Shown here: positions 1 to 6,654 of the stretch, piece by piece | How positions within the stretch are numbered: position 1 is the first letter of the stretch | Layout of the letters: the number at the start of each line of letters is the position of its first letter | DNA from: Alphaproteobacteria bacterium | GTDB lineage: Bacteria; Pseudomonadota; Alphaproteobacteria; RS24 | Assembly (NCBI GenBank): GCA_029248825.1 | Contig: JAQWIP010000064.1 | Coordinates: 1 to 8,744, forward strand | DNA length: 8,744 nucleotides | Reading direction: 5' to 3' | The notes under the pieces: model-generated | Database searches by the model: none | Told to the model about the DNA's origin: nothing | What the model saw: only the letters and a program-made list of their open reading frames with translations | Position numbers and translations under genes: made by a program

Positions 1-58
1 ATCGCCGGCGCCTTCGTTCATCAGCCGGGCCATCAGCATCGAGAGGCCAGATTTGCCA
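1..58 (-). repeat. Left arm of a 58-base perfect inverted repeat (probable artefact)
   Basis: These bases are the exact reverse complement of 204-261; the match stops at base 59. The right arm lies inside the M16 coding region and encodes residues that fit the family alignment, so the right arm is the native copy. The left arm sits at the very edge of the window, where real upstream sequence and the start of the M16 signal peptide should be. A fold-back chimera from amplification or an assembly error at a contig end is the simplest explanation. The arm may continue to the left of the window. Confidence 0.9.
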
Positions 59-60
59 GT

Positions 61-1338
61 TTGGCCTGCTTGCCCGCGCAAGCCACACCCCGTGTGCAAG
101 AGGTGAGCTTGCGCGATCTCTCGGCTTGGTTGGTTAGCGACACGAGCCTGCCGATTTTCACTTTAGAGATGGCTTGGCAGGGTGGCTCGGCCACAGACCC
201 GGATGGCAAATCTGGCCTCTCGATGCTGATGGCCCGGCTGATGAACGAAGGCGCCGGCGATAGCCCCGCCAAAGCCTTTCAACAAGCGCTTGCCGATAAA
301 GCCATTTCGCTCAGCTTTAATGCGGGGCGCGATGCGGTGACGGCAAAATTGCGCTGCCTAAAACGCTATCAAGACGCCTGCCTTGGGTTGTTGAAATCAG
401 CCCTGACCGCGCCGCGCTTTGACGCCGAAGCGGTGGCCCGCATGAAGCAAGAACAAAGCAGCGCGATTTTGCGCGCGCAACAAAGCCCGGGTGCGCTGGC
501 CAGTTCGGCGTTCATGGAAATGGCCTTTGGGGCGCATCCCTATGGTCGCGCTAAAGATGGCACGCAAAGCTCGCTAGAGGGGCTAACGCGGGAGGATATT
601 CGCACGCAGTATCAAAACACTTTTGCCCGCGATAATCTTAAGCTCGCCCTGGTCGGAGATATGACGCGCGCCCAAATGCGGCGTCTGATGCGTGATGTTT
701 TCCCCGCCCTGCCCGCCCACAGCAAATTGCCGCGCGTGGTCGATACGGTAGCGACGCAAGGCCCTAAAACCCGCCATATCGAGAGGCGCGGGCCGCAAAC
801 CAGCGTCACCTTTGGCCATCGCGGCATTGCCTATGCGGACGCGTTGTTTTTCCCCGCCTTTGTGATGAATTCCATTCTGGGCGGCTCGGGATTTTCGTCG
901 CGCCTGACCGAAGAAGTGCGCGAAGCGCGGGGGCTGGCCTATTCGGTTTACAGTTATTTTCTCTCCCTCGAGCATAGCGAATTATGGCTCGGCTCGGTGG
1001 CCAGCGACAATAAAACCACGCAGCAAGCGCTCGATGTCATTCGCGCAGAAATGCGCCGCATCGCCCGAGACGGGGTGGATGAAGCCCGCCTCAAAGCCGC
1101 CAAAACCTATATGACGGGCGCCTATGCTTTGCGTTTCGATAGCGGTGCTAAAATAGCTCAACAGCTCATCGGCGTGCAGCTTTCTGGCTGGCCGATGAGC
1201 TATTTCCAAACCCGCAATTCGCGCATTGAAGCGGTGCGGGTGGAGGACATCCAAGCCGCCGCGCAACGGCTTTTGGCCGATGAATTGCTGCTGGTATCTG
1301 TTGGCCAGACGCGCGTCTCGCTTGCGAAGCCGCGCTAA
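61..1338 (+). CDS. M16 (insulinase-fold) family protein, non-catalytic type, 5'-truncated
   Basis: This is a periplasmic or secreted zinc-peptidase-fold protein of the M16B type, about 425 residues, the usual size for two M16 half-domains. The visible start (SLACLPAQA before TPRVQEV) looks like the end of a Sec signal peptide with an AQA cleavage site. The true start codon is not visible, because bases 1-58 are an inverted copy of 204-261. The frame is open to the window edge and base 61 is only a TTG codon, so treat the CDS as partial. The region that should carry HxxEH reads GLSMLMARLMNEG (residues 52-64), so the zinc ligands and catalytic Glu are absent. The C-terminal half keeps the family pattern, including SILGGSGFSSRLTEEVRE and RGLAYSVYSYF. 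In the family such members pair with a catalytic HxxEH partner, often encoded next door; it would lie to the left and is not seen. The rhomboid gene starts 18 bases downstream. Confidence 0.85.
   Translation: MACLPAQATPRVQEVSLRDLSAWLVSDTSLPIFTLEMAWQGGSATDPDGKSGLSMLMARLMNEGAGDSPAKAFQQALADKAISLSFNAGRDAVTAKLRCLKRYQDACLGLLKSALTAPRFDAEAVARMKQEQSSAILRAQQSPGALASSAFMEMAFGAHPYGRAKDGTQSSLEGLTREDIRTQYQNTFARDNLKLALVGDMTRAQMRRLMRDVFPALPAHSKLPRVVDTVATQGPKTRHIERRGPQTSVTFGHRGIAYADALFFPAFVMNSILGGSGFSSRLTEEVREARGLAYSVYSYFLSLEHSELWLGSVASDNKTTQQALDVIRAEMRRIARDGVDEARLKAAKTYMTGAYALRFDSGAKIAQQLIGVQLSGWPMSYFQTRNSRIEAVRVEDIQAAAQRLLADELLLVSVGQTRVSLAKPR
204..261 (+). repeat. Right (native) arm of the 58-base inverted repeat
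   Basis: This stretch is identical to the reverse complement of 1-58, with a 145-base spacer between the arms. It is part of the M16 gene and encodes the segment around the degenerate zinc-motif region (residues about 48-67 counted from base 61). It reads as normal coding sequence in the gene's frame, so it is the original copy. Confidence 0.9.
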
Positions 1339-1356
1339 AGGTCTTAGCCTTCGCCC

Positions 1357-2145
1357 ATGTTCTTTTTTCCCATCCGAGATGACAACCCAACGCGCGCGCG
1401 GCCGCTGATTTCCTATCTTGTGCTGACGCTTTGCATGAGTGTTTTCTTCTGGCAAATCTCTTTGGGAGAGGCGCAACGCGAGGCTATTTTAGCTTTCGGT
1501 ATGGTGCCTGTGCGCCTGTTTGCCCCCGAGGTCGCTTATGGTTTGCCCAATGCGATACCGGCTTGGATGACGTTGATTAGCTCGATGTTTTTACACGGCG
1601 GCTTTATGCATCTGGCGGGCAATATGCTGTATCTGTGGATTTTCTCCGACAATGTGGAAGACAGTATTGGGCGGCGAAATTTCGTTATTTTCTATCTTCT
1701 CTGCGGCATTGCGGCGGCGCTCTCGCAGGCTTTTGTCAACGTGCGCTCCGACATTCCGATGATTGGTGCCAGCGGCGCCATTGCGGGTGTTTTGGGCGCT
1801 TATTTGCTGCTGCATCCGCGCGCCAATATTCGTTGTTTAATCGGCTTTTTCATCTTTTTTCGGATGATTAACGTGCCGGCCTTTCTGGTGCTTGGCGGCT
1901 GGCTTGGGCTGCAATTCATGAGCCTTGGGCAAGTCGGCGATGGCGGCGGCGTGGCCTATTGGGCGCATATTGGCGGCTTTCTGGCTGGCATGGCGCTGAT
2001 TCCGTTTTTCAAAAAACCGCATGTGAAGTTATTTGCCAAGCCTGTCAGCCGCGCCTTTCAAGTGCAGGGGGTGGCGAGCCATATTCCTCAGGTCGGTGAA
2101 CCCCTGCGAAAAAATCGCCCGCAAGAGCACCCGTGGCAAAAATAA
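1357..2145 (+). CDS. Rhomboid family intramembrane serine protease
   Basis: This is an inner-membrane serine protease that cleaves transmembrane segments of substrate proteins; the substrate here is unknown. The protein has 262 residues. The catalytic Ser is S139 in GASG and the catalytic His is H204 in AHIGG. H85 and N89 of the HLAGN motif in the second helix fit the oxyanion-hole positions. Hydrophobic segments lie near residues 18-35, 68-98, 108-127, 134-152, 160-187 and 198-217, matching a six-helix core. The N-terminal FPIRDDNPT is common in bacterial rhomboids and supports the ATG start. The Shine-Dalgarno sequence is poor (AAAGG about 15 bases upstream), so translation may partly depend on the preceding M16 gene. 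The soluble C-terminal tail of about 45 residues is basic and proline-containing, with no domain that I recognise. Confidence 0.93.
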   Translation: MFFFPIRDDNPTRARPLISYLVLTLCMSVFFWQISLGEAQREAILAFGMVPVRLFAPEVAYGLPNAIPAWMTLISSMFLHGGFMHLAGNMLYLWIFSDNVEDSIGRRNFVIFYLLCGIAAALSQAFVNVRSDIPMIGASGAIAGVLGAYLLLHPRANIRCLIGFFIFFRMINVPAFLVLGGWLGLQFMSLGQVGDGGGVAYWAHIGGFLAGMALIPFFKKPHVKLFAKPVSRAFQVQGVASHIPQVGEPLRKNRPQEHPWQK

Positions 2146-2173
2146 CCCGCGCGCCCAAAGCTGTCGAATTAGG

Positions 2174-2202
2174 CTGAAACCCCGCCCATCTAGTGATATA
2201 TT
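2174..2202 (+). promoter_or_regulatory. Candidate sigma-70 promoter with extended -10 for the cyclase gene
   Basis: CTGAAA (2174-2179) matches four of six bases of the -35 consensus. It is separated by exactly 17 bases from TATATT (2197-2202), five of six for -10. A TG dinucleotide at 2194-2195 gives an extended -10 (TGaTATATT). Transcription would begin near 2209, leaving a leader of about 20 bases with the ribosome binding site at 2217-2220. The site lies in the only sizeable intergenic space before the cyclase. This is a pattern match only. Confidence 0.4.
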
Positions 2203-2216
2203 AAGCCTCTGGTTTT

Positions 2217-2220
2217 GAGG
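2217..2220 (+). promoter_or_regulatory. Ribosome binding site supporting the GTG start of the cyclase
   Basis: GAGG followed by AAATATC and then GTG at 2228 gives a seven-base spacer. This supports GTG as the initiation codon. The protein then starts directly with a short basic stretch and the first membrane helix, as expected for this family. Confidence 0.6.
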
Positions 2221-2227
2221 AAATATC

Positions 2228-4516
2228 GTGCGGGTTTTGTTGCGTTTACAAAATTATCTATTGCCTTTGGCCGTCCTTTTCGTGGGCGTGGCCTTGCAAT
2301 TACTGCAACCCTATCCCATTGAATTTGTTCGAAATATCGTATTTGACCAATATAATCGCTGGCAACCGCGCGTCGAGACCAATGACTTGGTTGTGTTCGT
2401 CGATATTGATGAAGCTAGTTTGAAATCCATCGGCCAGTTTCCGTGGCCGCGCAGTGTGTTTGCCGAGCTGGTGGACAATATGCACGCGCATGGCAGTGCG
2501 GCGATTGCCTTTGACGTTTTATTCACCGAGCCCGACCGCACGGCACCGAGCGAAATTTTGCCTGTTTGGCAAACGCTTCGCCGCCACGCCAATAGCGAAA
2601 CTTGGGCGGCGCTACAGGCCGATATTGAGGCGCAAATCTCCAGCCCCGACGATGCTTTGGCGCGCGCCATTGCCGAGGCGCCCGTGGTATTGGCGACCAT
2701 GATGAATGACGATGTGCGCAGTCTGCCCGACCCCAAAGCGGGAATCGCCGTGCGCGCCCATAGCGCCAGTTCTCTCGATGACTCGCTCGACCCGATGCGC
2801 GGCGTGCCAAAATCGCAATTCGCCATCGCCAATCGTGAGGTCTTGCACAAGAGCGCGGTGGGTTTGGGCGCCATTAATGCGCGCATTGATAAAGATGGGA
2901 TTATTCGCCGCGCCGGCCTTTTATACCGCGCGGGCGAGCATGTTTACCCCAGCCTATCTCTGGAGACCTTGCGGGTTGCCCAAGGGGCTGGCTCGATTGC
3001 CTTGCGCGCCTCGGATGTGCGCGGCGAAGGCGCTTACACATCTGGCTTTGGCTTATCGCGCCTCAAAGTAGGGCAAATTATTGCCCCCATTGAACCCGAT
3101 GCCAGCTTACGGATTTATTATGCGCCCAGCAGCTCCATTGCCACCATCTCGGCGCAGGATATTTTACGCGCCGATTTCGAGCCGCAAAAATTGGCCGGAA
3201 AAATTGCCTTCATCGGCACCAGCGCCGCTGGCCTGAAAGACATTCGCGCCACCCCCCTCAACCCCGCCACCCCCGGGGTGGAAGTGCATATTCAAACCGT
3301 GCAGCAATTGATCTCTGGCACGTTTTTACTGCGTCCCATTTGGGTGCAATCCTTGGAAGGCTTGGCCACTTTAGTTATAGGCGTTGTGCTGATTTTTATG
3401 GTGCAGCGGTTCTCGCTCGTGCCGAGTATTTTATTTTTACTGGTCACCATGTCGGCAGCTATGGGGTTTTCTTGGTATCAATTCTCCAGCCAGCTATTGC
3501 TGGTCGACCCCGCCACGCCGAGCTTGACGGCTTTTATTACGTTTTTAACCGCCGCGTTTCTGCACTTTTTAGAAACCGCGCGCGAACGCCGCGAAGTTCG
3601 CAATGCGTTTCAATATTATTTGGCGCCCGATATGGTGGAGCAAATCGCCAGCAATCCGGAAAAGCTAAAACTGGGCGGCGAGACCCGCAATTTGACCATT
3701 CTGTTTGCCGACATCCGTGGCTTCACCAGCATCTCCGAGACGTTTTCCGAGGCGCCAGAAAAGCTAACCCATGTCATCAATGCGTTTTTGACGGGCATGT
3801 CGCAGGTCATTCAAACCAACTCTGGCACGATTGATAAATATATCGGCGATAATATTATGGCCTTTTGGAACGCCCCCGCCGAGGTGGAAGACCATGCCTA
3901 TGCCGCCGTTCACACCACATTAGAGATGAAAACTGCGCTCGCCCAAGTCAATGCCGATTTACAAGGCGACCCGTTTTTAGACGGCTGGCAGGGCGAAATT
4001 CGGATTGGCATTGGGCTTAATTCGGGCGCCACATTGGTCGGCAATATTGGTTCCGACCAGCGGTTTAATTATTCGGTGATGGGCGATGTGGTAAATATTG
4101 CCTCGCGCCTCGAAGGCCAAACCAAAGATTATGGCGTGCTGACTTTAATCGGGGAAAGCACCTACCAACAGGCGGCGGCCAGCATGGCGGCGGGCAAGCC
4201 AGATATCGCCTGTTTGGAATTAGACCTCATCGCCTTGAAAGGCAAAATCTTGCCCGAGCGGATTTATGCCGTCTTGGGCGACACAGACTATGCCAGCTCG
4301 CCCCGCTTTCACGATTTGCAAACAGCACATGGCGAGCTATTGCACCTCTATCGGAGCCAAGATTGGCAAGGCGCCCGCGCGCTAGCCGATAGGCTTGGCG
4401 AAACTTATGACGAGATGGCGAATTTTTACCAAATGTTAACCCAGCGCATTCAAACCTATCAAGACACGCCACCGGGCGAAGATTGGGATGGCCATTATAT
4501 TGCGTTAAGTAAATAG
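2228..4516 (+). CDS. CHASE2-domain class III adenylate/guanylate cyclase
   Basis: This is a membrane receptor that makes a cyclic nucleotide (probably cAMP) from NTP in the cytoplasm in response to an extracytoplasmic signal. The protein has 762 residues. Helix 1 is at about 7-27. An extracytoplasmic CHASE2 domain follows at about 30-370, with family motifs such as VVFVDIDEASL and GQFPWPR. Three helices lie near 375-394, 398-418 and 430-452. A short linker helix (ETARERREVRNAFQYYLAP) leads to the cyclase domain at about 487-660. Metal-binding residues are D495 (FADIRGF) and D541 (KYIGDN). K537 with S616 (NYSVMGD) resembles the adenine-selecting Lys-Thr/Ser/Asp pair. N623 and R627 (VNIASR) complete the active site, so the enzyme looks active. 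The C-terminal tail (about 690-762), ending in PPGEDWDGHYIALSK, resembles the tail seen in many CHASE2 cyclases. An MBL-fold hydrolase follows after 30 bases. ATP over GTP is an inference. Confidence 0.93.
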   Translation: MRVLLRLQNYLLPLAVLFVGVALQLLQPYPIEFVRNIVFDQYNRWQPRVETNDLVVFVDIDEASLKSIGQFPWPRSVFAELVDNMHAHGSAAIAFDVLFTEPDRTAPSEILPVWQTLRRHANSETWAALQADIEAQISSPDDALARAIAEAPVVLATMMNDDVRSLPDPKAGIAVRAHSASSLDDSLDPMRGVPKSQFAIANREVLHKSAVGLGAINARIDKDGIIRRAGLLYRAGEHVYPSLSLETLRVAQGAGSIALRASDVRGEGAYTSGFGLSRLKVGQIIAPIEPDASLRIYYAPSSSIATISAQDILRADFEPQKLAGKIAFIGTSAAGLKDIRATPLNPATPGVEVHIQTVQQLISGTFLLRPIWVQSLEGLATLVIGVVLIFMVQRFSLVPSILFLLVTMSAAMGFSWYQFSSQLLLVDPATPSLTAFITFLTAAFLHFLETARERREVRNAFQYYLAPDMVEQIASNPEKLKLGGETRNLTILFADIRGFTSISETFSEAPEKLTHVINAFLTGMSQVIQTNSGTIDKYIGDNIMAFWNAPAEVEDHAYAAVHTTLEMKTALAQVNADLQGDPFLDGWQGEIRIGIGLNSGATLVGNIGSDQRFNYSVMGDVVNIASRLEGQTKDYGVLTLIGESTYQQAAASMAAGKPDIACLELDLIALKGKILPERIYAVLGDTDYASSPRFHDLQTAHGELLHLYRSQDWQGARALADRLGETYDEMANFYQMLTQRIQTYQDTPPGEDWDGHYIALSK

Positions 4517-4546
4517 CGCCGAGGCTTGGGAAGAGAGAGAACGAAG

Positions 4547-5356
4547 ATGAAATTGACTTTTTGGGGAACGCGCGGCTCTTTGCCGATGAACACGCCAGAG
4601 CATCGCATTTTTGGCGGCAATACCTCTTGTGTCAGCGTGCAGGCGGGCAACAATCAGGTGATTTTTGATGCTGGCTCTGGCCTCATCCACCTTGGCTCGC
4701 AATTGATGGCGCAAGATGCGCGCGAGATAGATATTTGCTTTTCGCATTTCCACTCTGACCATATTTGCGGCTTTCCGTTTTTTAAACCGTTTTTCAACCC
4801 CAAGGCCAAGGTTCGCTTGCATAGTTTTGGCATTGCCGAGGCGACGCTTTATGACGCTTTGACCAGCTATTTAAGTCGGCCGATATTTCCCATCAGCCTG
4901 GATGATTTTCAGGCCAAGGTAGACTTTATTCATCACCCCGATGGTGAGGCGCTGGAGATTGGCGACATTGGCGTGCAGGCGCTCGAAATTCCCCATCCGG
5001 GTGGCGCCCACGCGCTGAAAGCGCAAGCCGATGGCAAATCTTTCGTCTATGCCACCGACACGGAACATATTATCGACCAGCCCAATCAGGCGCTCATCGC
5101 GTTTTTGCACCAGGCCGATATGGCGGTCTATGATTGCACCTTCGACGATAGCGAATTTGAACAGCGCCGTGGCTGGGGGCATTCGACTTGGCAAGAGGGT
5201 CTGCGCTTGGCCGAGGCGGCGCAGGTGAAAAAATTCGGCATTTTTCATCACGACCCCGATCGCAGCGACACCGCCCTCACCGAAATTGAAACCCGCGCTC
5301 AAACGATTTTGCCCCATAGCTTTGTGACCCGCGACTTTATGCAACTCGAGGTTTAA
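4547..5356 (+). CDS. MBL-fold metallo-hydrolase, possible phosphodiesterase
   Basis: This is a soluble metallo-beta-lactamase-fold hydrolase of 269 residues without a signal peptide, so probably cytoplasmic. The start MKLTFWGTRGS is the standard opening of the family related to RNase Z and PhnP, so ATG 4547 is preferred over an in-frame TTG at 4526. A purine-rich GGAAGAGAGAG lies just upstream. All expected metal ligands are visible: H67, H69, D71 and H72 (HFHSDH), H150 (IPHPGG), D171 (YATDTEH) and a late His in FHHDP (234-235); GWGHST (H212) is also typical. Relatives act on phosphodiester substrates such as RNA, cyclic phosphates or cyclic nucleotides. Because the gene follows a nucleotide cyclase by 30 bases in probable co-transcription, turnover of the cyclic nucleotide is an attractive guess, but the sequence does not show the substrate. 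Confidence 0.88.
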   Translation: MKLTFWGTRGSLPMNTPEHRIFGGNTSCVSVQAGNNQVIFDAGSGLIHLGSQLMAQDAREIDICFSHFHSDHICGFPFFKPFFNPKAKVRLHSFGIAEATLYDALTSYLSRPIFPISLDDFQAKVDFIHHPDGEALEIGDIGVQALEIPHPGGAHALKAQADGKSFVYATDTEHIIDQPNQALIAFLHQADMAVYDCTFDDSEFEQRRGWGHSTWQEGLRLAEAAQVKKFGIFHHDPDRSDTALTEIETRAQTILPHSFVTRDFMQLEV

Positions 5357-5401
5357 CTTTAGGCGTGAGAATCATATCGAATTCGCCTATTTTGAAGACA
5401 C

Positions 5402-5405
5402 AGGA
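5402..5405 (+). promoter_or_regulatory. Ribosome binding site of the SHOCT-domain gene
   Basis: AGGA (5402-5405, within CAGGAG) lies nine bases before the ATG at 5415. It fixes the start of this otherwise poorly conserved protein. Confidence 0.6.
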
Positions 5406-5414
5406 GCCAGACTT

Positions 5415-6056
5415 ATGGATTTCGATCGACTAAGCAGAATTTTCGCCCGCATGATGGATGAAAATGGCGCGCTATATTCCGCCGGCGGTATCGCCGTTTT
5501 GGCTCTGCTTGTTTTGGTGATTGCCTTGCGGCTTCGCAAATCCAAACGCGCCAAACTGGCCGGCCAAGCCCAAAGCGCCTCTGCCTCGAAAGTAATGGCC
5601 AGCGAAGCCATTATTGACGACGACATAGAAATGACCATGGAACTAGAAGAGACCCCGACGGCAGAAGACCTTGTGGCTTTTGAGCTAGACACGTCTGCGC
5701 CGCAAGCGCCCGATATGCATATTGGCGAGGATATGGACGGCGTCGATGATTTGGACGACATCACCATTCCCAAAGTAGGGCAAGCGCCGCCGCCACAGAA
5801 ATCGCGTTTTTTCAGCGCCGCTTGGCTGCACAAAGAAACCAAAACCGCGCCCGCTTCCGGTTTGGCCGATGCCTCGCAAATGGGCGATGCACCCGCCCCC
5901 GAAGACAGCCAAATGCGCGCCGCCGCTTCCGAATGCGCCCGCTTGGCCGAGATTGAACGAAAACTCATGGCCTTGCGCGAACTCTATGAAGCCGGCCTGA
6001 TTGCGCCCGAAGTTTATGTTCTCAAGGCGCGAGAATTTGCTGCCCAAGTTGGTTAA
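5415..6056 (+). CDS. Single-span membrane protein with C-terminal SHOCT-like domain, unknown function
   Basis: I do not recognise a named family for the whole 213-residue protein. It has a short N-terminal region (1-18), one strong transmembrane helix (about 19-40) and a basic stop-transfer stretch (RLRKSKRAK). With positive charges after the helix, the long C-terminal part is probably cytoplasmic. Residues about 60-125 are very acidic (many Asp, Glu and Met) and probably disordered. Residues about 177-213 (IERKLMALRELYEAGLIAPE and beyond) match the SHOCT pattern: a short two-helix motif with 'L..L.eL.eaGlI..eey..kk..ll', often found at the C-terminus of membrane proteins. Its end overlaps the start of the next prepilin gene, so it is probably co-expressed with the pilin-like proteins and may be an accessory factor of that machine. 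That link is inference from position. Confidence 0.8.
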   Translation: MDFDRLSRIFARMMDENGALYSAGGIAVLALLVLVIALRLRKSKRAKLAGQAQSASASKVMASEAIIDDDIEMTMELEETPTAEDLVAFELDTSAPQAPDMHIGEDMDGVDDLDDITIPKVGQAPPPQKSRFFSAAWLHKETKTAPASGLADASQMGDAPAPEDSQMRAAASECARLAEIERKLMALRELYEAGLIAPEVYVLKAREFAAQVG

Positions 6057-6642
6057 GCAACCCGCCAGTCCCTCGCTAGCCCCAAGCGATGCGCGAGCCG
6101 GATTTTCCCTCACCGAGCTAACCAGCACGGTCGCTGTCATCGGCATTATCACCGCCGCGCTGATGGCCGTGATGAATAATCTCAACGCCCAAAGCGAACG
6201 CATGAACACGCAAACCAGCCTGCTCGCCAGCGGCGCTCAAGTGTTTAAAATGGTCGAGCCTTGGGCCGCTTTGGCCGGCGATTTGCAAAGCGCCACCGCG
6301 CTGCTGGAAGCCGATGCCCTGTCCATTCCTGCCGCCGACCAAATGACCATTTGCTTTGATAGCTCGGCCAGCCAACGCGAGCTGCGCCAATTTCGCGTGA
6401 CCGACAAACGCCTGCAAACGCGCACCCGCGTGGACGCCACGTGCACACCCGATAGTTTGGATACGGGATGGGAAAACCTGACCGAGCAATTTATCGGAAG
6501 CCTGACTTTCACCCGCGCGAGCGGCAGCTCTTATTCGTTGGATGTTGTCGTCGAGCTGGAGCGCCTTGTGCCTGGCACAAATGAGATTGCCGCTATGACC
6601 ATGCGCAAACGCCTGCATTTGTTTTCCATGACGCGCTATTAG
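6016..6642 (+). CDS. Prepilin-like minor pilin/pseudopilin, PilW/GspJ-like
   Basis: This is a type IV prepilin-like subunit: inserted in the inner membrane, cut by the prepilin peptidase, then built into a pilus or pseudopilus. With ATG 6016 it has 208 residues. The cleavage site is G29/F30 (DARAG before FSLTE), Glu is at mature position +5, and a hydrophobic helix follows (TSTVAVIGIITAALMAVM). The globular part has two Cys (C113, C143) that may form a disulfide. It ends in a strand-rich region (VVVELERLV ... RKRLHLFSMTRY) reminiscent of PilW/GspJ. The start is uncertain: ATG 6016 has no clear ribosome site, TTG 6037 has AAGG nine bases upstream, and an open frame extends further. Every choice overlaps the SHOCT gene, which suggests translational coupling. 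The J/W-type label rests on gene order and size and is less certain than the prepilin call. Confidence 0.85.
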   Translation: MFSRRENLLPKLVKQPASPSLAPSDARAGFSLTELTSTVAVIGIITAALMAVMNNLNAQSERMNTQTSLLASGAQVFKMVEPWAALAGDLQSATALLEADALSIPAADQMTICFDSSASQRELRQFRVTDKRLQTRTRVDATCTPDSLDTGWENLTEQFIGSLTFTRASGSSYSLDVVVELERLVPGTNEIAAMTMRKRLHLFSMTRY

Positions 6643-6646
6643 GAGG
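6641..6646 (+). promoter_or_regulatory. Strong Shine-Dalgarno deciding a TTG start
   Basis: A perfect AGGAGG overlaps the stop codon (6640-6642) of the preceding prepilin gene and lies eight bases before TTG 6655. An ATG at 6650 is followed by a stop two codons later and cannot be used, so TTG is the start. The overlap with the stop suggests coupled translation. Confidence 0.75.
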
Positions 6647-6654
6647 CGGATGAT

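Noticed and set aside
1166..1390. Minus-strand open frames around the end of the M16 gene
   Set aside because: They are antisense to conserved M16 and rhomboid sequence and show no motif or ribosome site.
2311..2886. Open frame of 191 codons on the minus strand within the cyclase gene
   Set aside because: It lies wholly opposite a well-conserved CHASE2 domain, has no recognisable motif and reflects codon bias of the real gene.
3340..3834. Open frame of 164 codons on the plus strand in another frame of the cyclase gene
   Set aside because: It overlaps the conserved membrane and cyclase regions and its product has no domain; the cyclase frame is clearly the coding one.
4526..4546. Upstream TTG start for the MBL-fold hydrolase
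   Set aside because: The family begins at MKLTFWGTRGS and the purine-rich ribosome site lies between the TTG and the ATG, so ATG 4547 is better.
5360..5394. Possible terminator: TAGGCG/CGCCTA inverted repeat followed by TTTT
   Set aside because: The stem is only six base pairs with an 18-base loop and a short T run, too weak to call a terminator.
5387..5968. Open frame of 193 codons on the minus strand opposite the SHOCT gene
   Set aside because: The product is a Ser/Ala-rich composition typical of antisense frames. The plus-strand frame has a good ribosome site, a membrane helix and a SHOCT-like motif.
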